Positions 40,382 through 49,376 of a stretch of 64,000 nt of DNA are shown one piece after another. The notes under the pieces were generated by a model that did not search any database, was not told where the DNA came from, and was given only the letters and a program-made list of their open reading frames with translations. Position 1 is the first letter of the stretch; every line of letters begins with the position of its first letter. Origin of the DNA: RPQJ01 sp963731105 (GTDB lineage: Bacteria > Pseudomonadota > Gammaproteobacteria > Steroidobacterales > Steroidobacteraceae); assembly GCA_963731105.1 (NCBI GenBank), contig CAVSUM010000022.1, positions 62,001 to 126,000 on the forward strand, written 5' to 3'. The translations under genes and the position numbers were made by a program.

Positions 40382-40387
40382 TTCCTC

Positions 40388-40972
40388 ATGCGCTTCGCCA
40401 AGCCCCTGCTGTTCGTCGCCTGCGCACTGCCACTGCTGTGGCTGCTCGCGCGCGCCTTCGGCCTGGCGGGACTCGGGCTCGGCGCCAATCCAATCGACGA
40501 GCTGCAGGACCGCCTCGGCGAGTGGGGCCTGCGGCTGCTGCTCGCCACGCTGTGCGTCACGCCGCTCGCGGTGACGCTGCGCAAGCCGCGACTGATGGGC
40601 CTGCGCCGCATGCTCGGGCTGTACGCGTTCACCTACTTGAGCCTGCACTTCCTCACCTGGCTGGTGCTGGACCAGTGGTTCGACGTGCGAGCGATCGGCG
40701 CGGACATCGCCAAGCGCCCCTACATCACCGTGGGCTTCGCCGCCTTCTGCCTGCTGGTGCCGCTGGCCGTGACCTCGACCCGCGGCTGGATGCGACGGCT
40801 CGGGTCGCGCTGGCATCGCCTGCACCGCCTCGTCTATCCCGCGGCGATCCTCGGCTGCACCCATGTCTGGTGGCAGGTGAAGGCCGACTGGCGCGAGCCT
40901 GCGCTGTACGCCACGGCGCTGGCGCTGCTGCTGGCGTGGCGGATCAGGCGCGCGCGTCGCCGCGCAGCTTGA
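40388..40972 (+). CDS. msrQ: Heme-binding membrane subunit of the MsrPQ system
   Basis: A 194-residue inner-membrane b-type cytochrome of the ferric-reductase-like superfamily that passes electrons to MsrP. About six membrane helices can be seen. Histidines in YLSLHFLTW, HRLHRLVY and GCTHVWWQVKAD are likely heme ligands. The start MRFAKPLLFVACALPLLWL is family-like. No ribosome site is visible: TATCCGC repeats occupy the region. It is downstream of msrP in the same direction, and its last 29 bases overlap the convergent EamA permease gene. Confidence 0.93.
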   Translation: MRFAKPLLFVACALPLLWLLARAFGLAGLGLGANPIDELQDRLGEWGLRLLLATLCVTPLAVTLRKPRLMGLRRMLGLYAFTYLSLHFLTWLVLDQWFDVRAIGADIAKRPYITVGFAAFCLLVPLAVTSTRGWMRRLGSRWHRLHRLVYPAAILGCTHVWWQVKADWREPALYATALALLLAWRIRRARRRAA

Positions 40973-41834
40973 GCCAGGTGTGGCCGAACACGGCTGCGAG
41001 GATGACCGCCACTCCCAGGTAGAACGACGCGGATAGTTCGCGCTGCTCGCCGAGCAGCAGGATCGCGAGCAGGATGGCGTAGACGGGCTCGAGGCTCACC
41101 GCGAGCTGCGCCGTGAAGGCAGAGGTGTGGCGCAGCGCACGCAGCACCAGCGCGAACGGCAGCAGCGTGCAGGCGAGCGACAGCACCGCGAGCAGCAGGG
41201 CGTCGCGCGGCCCAGGCAGCGAGTGCCACGGCAGTTCGTCGCGCCACAACAGCGCCACCACGGTCAGCAACACGGTACCGGCCGCGAGTTCGACGCCGAC
41301 GACCAGCAACGGACTGGCGCGCTCCACGTGGCGCTTGTTGAGCGCGCTGAAGATCGCGACCAGCAGCGCCGACAGTACGCCGACCGCCAGGCCGAGGCGC
41401 ATGCCGTCCGGCGTGCCTCCGACCACCAATGCGACCCCGGGCAGCGCGACCACACCGACGACCAGTTCGCGCGAATCGAACGGCCGCCGCGCCAGCCACG
41501 GTTCGAGTACCGCCAGGAACAGCGGCGCCACCGCCATGCAGCTCGCGGCCACCGATGCGTTGGCCAGCTTGATCGCGCCGTAGAAAGTGAGCCAGTGCAA
41601 CGCCACGATCACGCCGATGGCGGCGAAGACGGCGATCGTCCGACTTCCCGCGGCCCGCAGCTCGCGCCACAACGGGCGCCACGCCAGCAGCACGACCACC
41701 ACGATCAGCATGCGCCACCACACCAGCTCGAGCGCGGGCAGGCTGATCAGCTTGCCGAGGATGGCCGTGAAGCCCCACAGCAGCACGCAGAAGTGGATCT
41801 GCAGCAGCGCCTTGCGCTCGGCCGGCAGCGACAT
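40944..41834 (-). CDS. EamA/RhaT-type drug/metabolite transporter
   Basis: A 296-residue inner-membrane permease with ten predicted helices in two EamA repeats (for example CVLLWGFTAILGKLISLP, then LWWRMLIVVVVL-like segments, and the second repeat from about residue 145). Such proteins export amino acids, other metabolites or drugs; the substrate is unknown. As read, it is in frame with the upstream FabH-type gene, which looks like a fusion. That is explained by an inserted base in the latter, and MSLPAERKALLQIHF at 41834 is a natural start. It converges on msrQ with a 29-base overlap. Confidence 0.87.
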   Translation of the reverse strand: MSLPAERKALLQIHFCVLLWGFTAILGKLISLPALELVWWRMLIVVVVLLAWRPLWRELRAAGSRTIAVFAAIGVIVALHWLTFYGAIKLANASVAASCMAVAPLFLAVLEPWLARRPFDSRELVVGVVALPGVALVVGGTPDGMRLGLAVGVLSALLVAIFSALNKRHVERASPLLVVGVELAAGTVLLTVVALLWRDELPWHSLPGPRDALLLAVLSLACTLLPFALVLRALRHTSAFTAQLAVSLEPVYAILLAILLLGEQRELSASFYLGVAVILAAVFGHTWLKLRGDARA

Positions 41835-41887
41835 GGGCAGCGCCCCGTGCGGAGTGGGTGGCGCCGGTTGGCCAGCGCCGGGCGACT

Positions 41888-42974
41888 TCAGCGGCGGTAC
41901 GGGTCCGTGGCCTTCCTGCGCCGGAATTCCTGCACCATCTCTAGCGCGGTACTGGTCGCACGGCGGCAGGTCGACGTCGGTGGTGCCCTTGGGCGTGACT
42001 CGTTCGCCCCAGCGCACGAGGTGGGCGCAGAAAGTCAGGCCGCCACCGAAGGCCGGCAGCAGCAGCAGGCTGTTCGGCTGCACGCGCCCTTCCTCGAGTG
42101 CCTCGACGAGCGCGACCGGCACCGTGCCCGCGGACATGTTGCCGTAGCGGTGCACGTTGACGAACACGCGCTCCATCGGCACCCCGGCGCGCTTGGCGAC
42201 CGCCTCGATGATGCGCAGGTTGGCCTGGTGCGGCACGACCAGGCTGATGTCGTCCGGCGTCAGGTGGCGAGCCGTCATCACGTCGGCACAGGCGCCCGAC
42301 ATGCCGAGCACGGCGCGCTTGAAGATCTCCTGGCCTTCGAAGATCCAGTGGGTATCGCCGTACGAGCGCGTGTAGTTCGCGTACCGCGTACCCATGCCCT
42401 CGACCACCAGCGTCTGGCGGGCATCGCTGTCGCAGCCGAGCCGCTCGGCCAGCAATCCTTCCTCGCGATCGGTGGCCTGCAGCACGACGGCCGCGCAACC
42501 GTCGCCGAACAGCACCGACACGCCGCGGTTGTCCCAGTCCATGAAGGCAGTGATGTGCTCGCCGCCGAGCACGACGGCGTTGCGGACCACGCCGGTGCGG
42601 ATCAATGCAGTGGCGGTGCTGAGCGCGTACAGGAAACTGGTGCAGGCCGTGTTGACGTCCATCGATGCGGCCTTTTTCGCACCGAGGCGCACCTGGATGC
42701 CGGACGCCTGGTTCGGCACCTGGTCGTCGAAGCTGCAGGTGCCGAACACGATCAGCTCCACGTCGGCCGGATCGAGCCCGGCGCAGGCCAGCGCACGCAT
42801 CGCGGACACGTAGCCCAGTTCCTCGAGCGGAACGTGCGAGACGCGCCGCTCCTGGATGCCGGTGCGGCTGGTGATCCACTCGTCGTTGGTGTCGAGGAAC
42901 GTGGCGAGGTCGGCGTTGGTGAGCACGGCCGGCGGCATGCACTTGCCCCAACCAGTAATGGCAGCGTAGGTCAC
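41888..42974 (-). CDS. 3-oxoacyl-ACP synthase III-type enzyme (FabH-like), one apparent frameshift
   Basis: A thiolase-fold condensing enzyme. The Cys-His-Asn triad is visible: DVNTACTSFLYALS, VVPHQANLRI and HRYGNMSAG. N-terminal TNDEWITSRTGIQERR is typical of KAS III, which starts fatty-acid chains from acetyl-CoA; substrate use in this divergent copy is uncertain. GTG 42972-42974 has GGGAG upstream. Near the end, one extra base at 41954-41955 joins the frame to the EamA gene. Removing it gives TALEMVQEFRRRK and a stop at 41888-41890, for 361 residues. Downstream of the HMG-CoA lyase gene on the same strand. Confidence 0.87.
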
Positions 42975-43052
42975 CAGTGGAACTCCCGGAAAAAGGTTGG
43001 CGACACTTTACCAGCTTCGCAGCGCTGCCCAGTCGCGCGGCACAGCCTGCCG

Positions 43053-43974
43053 TCAGGCGCCCCTGGGCGGGTCGCCGGGGAAGTCACCGGCCTTGGCCAG
43101 CATGCCCGGCACCACCCGGCCGAGCTGCGCCTGCAGCCACTGGCTGGTGGCAATGGCCGCCTGCAGGTCGATGCCGGTCGGATAGCCGGAACGGTGCAGC
43201 AGGTAGACGAGATCCTCGGTCGGGATGTTACCGGTCGCCGCCGGCGCGAACGGGCATCCGCCGATCCCACCGAGGCTGGCATCGAGCGTACGCACGCCTG
43301 CCTGTACTGCGGCGAATGCGTTCGCCAGCCCCGTGTTGCGCGTGTTGTGGAAGTGGCAGCGGAGCGCCGGGCCGGGTACGGCCTCTCCGACACGGGCAAC
43401 GAGTTCGGTAACCTGCGGCGGCACGGCCACTCCAATGGTGTCTGCCAGCGCCACCTCGAACGGCTCGGCCTCCGCGATCCTGCGCACCACGTCGACCACG
43501 CGCTGCACTGGCAGCTCGCCCTCGAACGGGCAGCCGAACGCGACCGATACCGTCACCTGGGCCGGGATGCCGGCCCGACGAGCAGCGGCCGCGATGTCGA
43601 GCCAGGCCGCCACGGCCTCGTCGGTCGAGCAGCCCTGGTTGCGCAGGCTGAAGGCATCGCTGGCCGCGATCACCATGCCGATCTCGCTGCAGCCGGCCGC
43701 CGCCGCCCGCTCGAAGCCCTTGCGGTTGAGCACCAGGCCCTACGTAGGTGACACCGGGCCGACGCGGCAGCGCCTGCAGGACGGCCTCGGCGTCCGCCAT
43801 CTGCGGCACCCGTTGCGGATGGACGAAGCTGGCCGCCTCCACCCGGCGGATCCCGCTGGCCACCACCCGCTCGATGAACTCGACTTTGGCGGCGGTGGGC
43901 AGGATCCCGGGCTCGCTCTGCAGGCCGTCCCGCGGCCCGACTTCGACGATTTCGACCTGTCGACCGACCTGCAT
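43053..43974 (-). CDS. Hydroxymethylglutaryl-CoA lyase, one apparent frameshift
   Basis: It cleaves HMG-CoA to acetoacetate and acetyl-CoA, the last step of leucine degradation, so it completes the pathway started by liuA and liuB at the window's left end. Family segments: VEIVEVGPRDGLQSEPG, FIERVVASGIRRVEAASFVHP, the metal-binding CHFHNTRNTG and LGGIGGCPFAPAATGN with the catalytic cysteine. One G too many at 43738-43740 breaks the frame after VTYVG; removing it restores LVLNRKGFERAAAAG and a normal 306 residues. The ATG at 43972-43974 follows a strong GGGGGGAG ribosome site. Confidence 0.93.
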
Positions 43975-44084
43975 GCCGCTCCCCCCTCCGCATGGCGGAC
44001 CGAGGATAGTACGCAGTCCCCGGCCACCGCGGCTGGCGATAGAATACGCGGCTACGCGCCCGCAGTCGGGCAACAGAGGTACCC

Positions 44085-45374
44085 ATGAAACGTGCGAATC
44101 CTGATCCTGATGGCCGCCCTGGCGGCCGCCGGCCTCACCACCGTGACCGGCGCCCTGCTCGTGCCCGCAACGGCTTTCGCAGCTGCGGAGGCCGCGGCGG
44201 AGCAGAAGGTCAGCGCCAAGCTCGGCAAGCCGCTGCGCGCGGCACAGGAAGCGATCGCGGCCAAGAACTACCCGGAGGCGTTCACGCAGCTGGATGCGGC
44301 GGCCGCCATGGAGCCGAAGACCGCCTACGACTCGTTCATGATCGACGAGTTGCGCTGGTTCGCGCAGGTGCAGACGAAGGACTACGCAGGCGCGGTCGAT
44401 TCGCTGACGCGCGCGGTCAATGCCGGCTTCGTTCCGGCCACCGACCTGCCCCGACGCTACAAGGCACTGACGCAGCTCAACTACGAGTTGAAGGCGTACC
44501 CCAAGGCGATCGAGTGGGGCAGAAAGGCGCTCGAACTCGAGCCGGGCAGCAAGGAGGTCGTACTGCTGATGGCGCATTCGCTGTACCTGCAGAAGGACTT
44601 CGCCGGCGCGCGCACCTTGATCGACATCATTCGTCGCCTCCGGCACCAAGCCCGACGAGCAGCTGCTGCTCATCTACGTGCGCAGCAGTGCCGAGCTCAA
44701 CGACCGTGCCGGCACGATGCGCGGCCTCGAGATGCTGGTGCGCAACTACCCGGCCACCAAGTACTGGGAAGACCTGCTCAACAACCAGCTGTACGAGACC
44801 AAGGCAGATCGCGACCTGCGCGCGCTGTACCGGCTGATGGTGGACACCAACACGCTGAACAAGGCCGACGAGTTCTCGGAGATGGCCACGACGCTGCTGT
44901 CGGGCGGCTTCCCGACCGAAGCGAAGACGGTGCTCGAGAAGGGCATCGGCGCCAATGCCTTCAGCGGTGAGTCGCTGTCGCGCGCCCAGGCCGACCTGAC
45001 GCGTGCGCGCGCCGGCGCCGACGCCGACCGCAAGGACCTGCCGGGCGCCGACCAGGCACTGGCCGCGGCCAAGACCGGCAACGAGATGGTGGCGACGGGC
45101 AAGCTGCTGTTCAACGTCGGGCAGTACGACGCAGGCGGCCGATGCATTCCGCAAGGGCCTGGCCAAGGGCGGCGTGGCCGACGTCGACGATGCCAATGCG
45201 CTGCTCGGTATCGCGCTGGTCCGCGGCGGCAAGGGTGCCGAGGCGATCGAGGCGTTCAGCAAGATCCGCGACCCGAAGCTCGGCGAGATCGGCCGGCTGT
45301 GGAAGCTGCTGGTCGAGACCAGCGCGGCCCCGGCGGCGGCACCCGCCCCGGCGGCGGCTCCGCCGGCGGGCTGA
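44085..45374 (+). CDS. Periplasmic TPR protein, paralogue of the TPR gene in the tonB operon, three apparent frameshifts
   Basis: After repair this is a 428-residue protein: signal peptide (ILMAALAAAGLTTVTGALLV and A-rich cleavage region), then helical tetratricopeptide-like repeats. Segments such as EQKVSAKLGKPLRAAQEA and TAYDSFMIDELRWFAQVQ match the TPR protein encoded at 45.5-46.7 kb almost word for word, so the two are paralogues. Extra bases at 44088-44090, 44630-44631 and 45134-45135 break the frame; removing them gives MNVRILILM, SGTKPDEQLLLIYVRSS and QYDAAADAFRKGLAKG. AGAGGT lies before the ATG. It ends in a Pro/Ala-rich tail and a strong terminator. Its role is unknown, possibly with TonB/ExbBD. 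Confidence 0.78.
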
Positions 45375-45405
45375 CGAAATAAGGCGCAGAACGCCGAAGC
45401 AACAA

Positions 45406-45441
45406 GGCCCCCGTCGCGTCAGCGACGGGGGCCTCTTTTTT
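45406..45441 (+). terminator. Rho-independent terminator after the rightward TPR gene
   Basis: A perfect 12-bp stem (GGCCCCCGTCGC / GCGACGGGGGCC) with a GTCA loop is followed by TCTTTTTT, 31 bases after the stop codon. Confidence 0.95.
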
Positions 45442-45462
45442 GCTTTGACCGACGGGGAGGAA

Positions 45463-45506
45463 GGGACAGTCCCCATGCGGGGACAGTCCCTGGCGGGGAC
45501 AGTCCC
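45463..45506. repeat. Three copies of the palindrome GGGACAGTCCC
   Basis: Copies at 45463-45473, 45480-45490 and 45496-45506, spaced 17 and 16 bases apart. Each is a near-perfect palindrome. The last one supplies the first base of the stop codon of the leftward TPR gene. Such motifs are common in intergenic palindromic repeats of proteobacteria. Confidence 0.85.
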
Positions 45507-46724
45507 TAGCGTAGCTTCATCTTCCAGAGCTTGCCGATCTCGGCGAACTTTGGATCCTTGATGGCATCGAACGCCTTCACGGCCTCGGCCTTCTTGCCGA
45601 GGCGTGCGTAGGCCATGCCGAGTTCGGCATTGGCCGCATCCATGTCCGACAGGCCGCTGAGCGACAGGGCTTTCTGGTAGGCGGTCACCGCCTTGGCATA
45701 GTCGGCATTGCTGAAGAAGCTCTTGCCCGACCTCATAGGCCGCATCGCCGGTCTTGGCCCCGGCGAGCGCCTTGTCGGCGCCGGGCAGCGTCTTGCGCTG
45801 CTCGTCCGCGCGCCGCTTGGCGGTGTCGAGCGTGCGCTGCGCCTTGGCCTGGTCCTCGCCCGAGAACACGCCGGCAGCGAGACCCTTCTCCAGCACGCGC
45901 TGGCCCTCGATGGCATAGCCGCCCACGACCAGCGCCTGCGTCATGTCGACGTACTGGTCCGGCTTGCGCAGCGCGCCCGCATCCTCTGACAGGCGGTACA
46001 AGGCGATCAGCTCGTGATCGTGCTTGGTCAGGGAGATGTAGCCGGAGAGCAGGCGGTCCCAGGTGTCGGCGCTCGGGTAGTACTTGAGCAGCAGCTCCAG
46101 CGTACGCGCGGTGCCTTCCTTGTCGTTGAGCTCGTAATAGGAACGCTGCATCAGCTGCAGCACGTCCTCGCTCGGCTGGCCCTGGCCCTTGGCGATGCGC
46201 TCGGCCGCGGCGGCTGCGTTCTTGTAGTCCTTCTGCTGGAAGTGGCCCTGCGCCACCATCAACTGCATGTCGCGGTCGCCCGGCACCGACTTCAGGTACT
46301 GGTTGGCGGTCTGGATGGCCTTGCCGTAGTTGCCGCCACGGAACTGCAGTTGGGCCAGTGTCTTGGTGCGCTGCACCTTCTGGCCGCCGGGCATCATCGG
46401 CGAGGCGATCTGCTGCTCGAGCAGGCGCGCGGCGTCGGCATTGCGGCCCTGCTGCACGTACACGTACCAGAGCAGCTCGTTGATCATGAAATCGTCGTAG
46501 GCCGTGCGCGGGCTCACCGCCTTGGCCTCGTTGATCTTGGCCAGCGCGCCGTTCCAGTTCTTCTTCTGCGAGGCTTCCTGCGCCGCCTTGAGCGGCACGC
46601 CGACCTTGGCGCTCACCTTCTGCTGCGCCACCGCCACCGACGGCGCCAGTGCCACCGTTGCCACGCCAAGCGGGCCGGCCACTGCCATCGCCGCACTGAG
46701 CACCCAGGTCGCCTTCGTGTTCAT
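45506..46724 (-). CDS. TPR protein of the tonB-exb operon, one apparent frameshift
   Basis: A 405-residue (repaired) exported protein: signal peptide (VLSAAMAVAGPLGVATVAL, cleavage after VAQ), then at least six helical TPR-like repeats, for example GKAIQTANQYLKSVPGDRDM and AYQKALSLSGLSDMDAANAE. It is the last gene of tonB-exbB-exbD-exbD and probably assists TonB-linked transport or envelope organisation; the exact role is unknown. One extra base at 45726-45728 breaks the frame after AAYEVG; removal restores KSFFSNADYAKAVTAYQKAL and the stop at 45506. It converges on its paralogue, with a terminator and palindromes between them. Confidence 0.82.
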
Positions 46725-46848
46725 TCAGCCTGCCTCGTTACGGGGGCGTGCGCCCCGCTCCACGTAGAAAAAGCCGCCGGGGCACTGGACCCCGGCAGCC
46801 TGGTATTGCTTCACCGCCGGCTCCGCGCCCGCGGGCGCGGCCTGCCCG

Positions 46849-47262
46849 TCACATGAACTGCTCGTTGCCCACGAACCCGATCTTGCGCATGCCATTGCGC
46901 TGCGCGGAGGCCAGAACCCGGGCCACCACGTCGTACTTGGCACGCTTGCTCGGCCGGATGTGCAGCTCGGGCTGCGGCTCGTTGGCCGCCTCGCGGCGGA
47001 AGTAACTCTCGAGCGCTTCAATCTCGACCGGAGTGCCGTTCCACAACACGGTACCGTCGAAATCGATCTCGAGGTTGATCACGATCGGCTGGACGTTGGA
47101 GGGCGCATTGGTCGCCCGCGGCATGTCCAGCTTCACGGCGTGCGTCATCACCGGGATGGTGATGATGAACATGATCAGCAGCACCAGCATGACGTCGATC
47201 AGCGGCGTCATGTTGATGTCCATCATCGGCTCGTCTTCGCCGCCGCCAATGCTCATGCTCAT
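46849..47262 (-). CDS. exbD: ExbD/TolR-family biopolymer transport protein (second copy)
   Basis: A 137-residue inner-membrane protein of the ExbB-ExbD-TonB motor. A short cytoplasmic N-terminus is followed by one helix, DINMTPLIDVMLVLLIMFII, with the conserved proton-carrying aspartate in PLIDVML (about residue 27), and a periplasmic domain (PELHIRPSKRAKYDVVARVL). The ATG at 47260-47262 follows GAGGAGAG. It lies 31 bases after the first exbD, with which it shares the same plan; paired exbD genes are common in TonB operons of this type, and the two may form different or mixed complexes. Confidence 0.95.
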   Translation of the reverse strand: MSMSIGGGEDEPMMDINMTPLIDVMLVLLIMFIITIPVMTHAVKLDMPRATNAPSNVQPIVINLEIDFDGTVLWNGTPVEIEALESYFRREAANEPQPELHIRPSKRAKYDVVARVLASAQRNGMRKIGFVGNEQFM

Positions 47263-47293
47263 GAATCTCTCCTCGGTGCCCGGCGCGGCCGGC

Positions 47294-47731
<438 letters not shown>

Positions 47732-47762
47732 CTGCGTAGCCTCCGGAGGCCCTGCGACTCGA

Positions 47763-48485
47763 TTACTTCTTGGCGCCCGAGATGACGCGGGCGTTCGTGC
47801 CTTCGACGCGCGAGCCGCTCACGATGACCTGCTCGAGGTCGTTGGCGAACAGCTTGACCCGCTCCATGATCTGCTTGTTGCGGCCGAGCAGGTAGTTGTA
47901 GCCGAGCACCGCCGGCACCGCGACCGCGAGGCCGATGGCGGTCATGATCAGCGCCTCGCCCACCGGGCCCGCGACCTTGTCGATGCTCGCCTGGCCGGCG
48001 ACGCCGATCGCGACCAGCGCGTGGTAGATGCCCCACACCGTGCCGAACAGGCCGATGAACGGCGCGGTGGAGCCGGTGGTGGCGAGGAACGGCAGCTGGG
48101 TCTGCAGCGCGCTGCCGATGCGGGCCACGCCGCGGGCGATCACGTTGTCGATCCACTCGTGCAGCGGCACTTCCTGCGTCATGCGTGCGCCGTGGTGCTG
48201 GGCGGCGTCGATCGCCTCCGAGGCGATCGCCTTGAAGATGTTGCCCTTGCCGGTCAGCTTGCCGACGCCGTTCTGGATGTTGTCGGCGCCCCAGAAGTTC
48301 TTGTCGGCCTCAGCGGCCTGCTTCAGCAGGCGGCGCTGTTCCCACCACTTGGTGAAGATGATGAACCAGGAGTACGCCGACATCACCGCGAGCAGGATCA
48401 GCACGCCCTTCGCGATGAAGTCTCCCTGGGCCCACAGGGCCTGGAGTCCATACGGGTTTTCGACAGTGACGCTTTCGTTGGCCAT
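47763..48485 (-). CDS. exbB: ExbB/MotA/TolQ-type proton channel
   Basis: A 240-residue inner-membrane protein with three helices: about residues 22-44 (FIAKGVLILLAVMSAYSWFI), 128-150 and 172-196. LATTGSTAPFIGLFGTVWGI and GPVGEALIMTAIGLAVAVPA are the family's most conserved segments. It forms the pentameric channel around ExbD. The ATG at 48483-48485 is preceded by GAGGAAG; a longer open frame upstream lacks similarity. It lies 65 bases after tonB and before two exbD genes in one leftward operon. Confidence 0.96.
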   Translation of the reverse strand: MANESVTVENPYGLQALWAQGDFIAKGVLILLAVMSAYSWFIIFTKWWEQRRLLKQAAEADKNFWGADNIQNGVGKLTGKGNIFKAIASEAIDAAQHHGARMTQEVPLHEWIDNVIARGVARIGSALQTQLPFLATTGSTAPFIGLFGTVWGIYHALVAIGVAGQASIDKVAGPVGEALIMTAIGLAVAVPAVLGYNYLLGRNKQIMERVKLFANDLEQVIVSGSRVEGTNARVISGAKK

Positions 48486-48550
48486 GTGGGTTCTTCCTCT
48501 GACGAAACGGGTGACAGGTTCGGTTGGGCTCGATTGGTTCGCGCGGCGGA

Positions 48551-49210
48551 TCAGTCGGTCAGGCGGAACGTGACGGCGAACGTGTGCCACATGGACACGG
48601 GCTTGCCGTCTTCCTTGCCGGCCACGAAGCGCCAGTTGCGCTTGACCTCGTTGACCGCGGCCTCGTCGAGCTTCGGGAAGCCGCTGCTGCGGGCGACCTC
48701 GACGTCGCCGGCGCGGCCGCTTTCGAGCACGTAAACCTTGAGCTGCACCGTGCCCTCCTCGCCGGCACGACGCGACGCCGGCGGGTACTCGGGCTGCGTG
48801 ATGCGCGCGCCGCGGCCCTGCGTGGACGGCGGCGTCTTGACCACGGCACGCTCGACGGGCTTCGGCGCCGCGATCGGCGGCGGCGCGGCCACCGGGCGCT
48901 CGCTGGTCACGTTGCTGATCGCAGTGGTCGGGCCGGAGTCGGTCGGAATGTCGATCGAGATCTCGGGCGGCGGCACGTACGGCGGCGGAGTGTCGATCTC
49001 CGGCGGCGGCGGCGGCGGCTCCTCGTCCTCGTCAGGCAGCTCCTCGATGAGGCGGGTCTCGACCGGCCCGAGCACCACTTCGACCACCTTCTTGCCGAGG
49101 CCCGACGCCAGCACGTAGACGAACAGCACGTGGATGATGACCACGAGCGCGAAAGCGAGCATGCGCTTGCTGTTTTTTGCCGGATCGTCGATCGAGTACG
49201 TGTAAGCCAC
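48551..49210 (-). CDS. tonB: TonB energy-transducing protein
   Basis: A 219-residue periplasm-spanning protein: cytoplasmic N-terminus, one membrane anchor (residues 16-38, with the conserved histidine in LVVIIHVLFVYVLA), a Pro/Glu-rich rod (PDEDEEPPPPPPEIDTPPPY), then the C-terminal TonB domain. ITQPEYPPASRRAGEEGTVQ and LDEAAVNEVKRNWRF are its hallmarks. It carries energy to outer-membrane receptors such as the one at 5.0-8.2 kb. The start is the GTG at 49208-49210; another frame's ATG overlaps it but does not fit. First gene of the operon tonB-exbB-exbD-exbD-TPR. Confidence 0.95.
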   Translation of the reverse strand: MAYTYSIDDPAKNSKRMLAFALVVIIHVLFVYVLASGLGKKVVEVVLGPVETRLIEELPDEDEEPPPPPPEIDTPPPYVPPPEISIDIPTDSGPTTAISNVTSERPVAAPPPIAAPKPVERAVVKTPPSTQGRGARITQPEYPPASRRAGEEGTVQLKVYVLESGRAGDVEVARSSGFPKLDEAAVNEVKRNWRFVAGKEDGKPVSMWHTFAVTFRLTD

Positions 49211-49376
49211 ATCCCCTCCACTGCCGCGGGGTCTTTATCTGGTGTTGCCCGGACCCGTCGCGGGGGACCGGACGCACGACACTACAAGAGCCGCTGCACC
49301 CTAGCAACCCCTTGCGCGGGCGCGCACTTTACCCATCGGTGCACCCCAAAACAATAGTCGTTGCCAACCGGTGTCA

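Noticed and set aside
40944..42974. Apparent fusion of a FabH-type synthase with an EamA permease in one 676-codon frame
   Set aside because: Removing one base at 41954-41955 restores the usual FabH C-terminus and stop, and the permease has its own start at 41834. The fusion follows the window's general insertion error.
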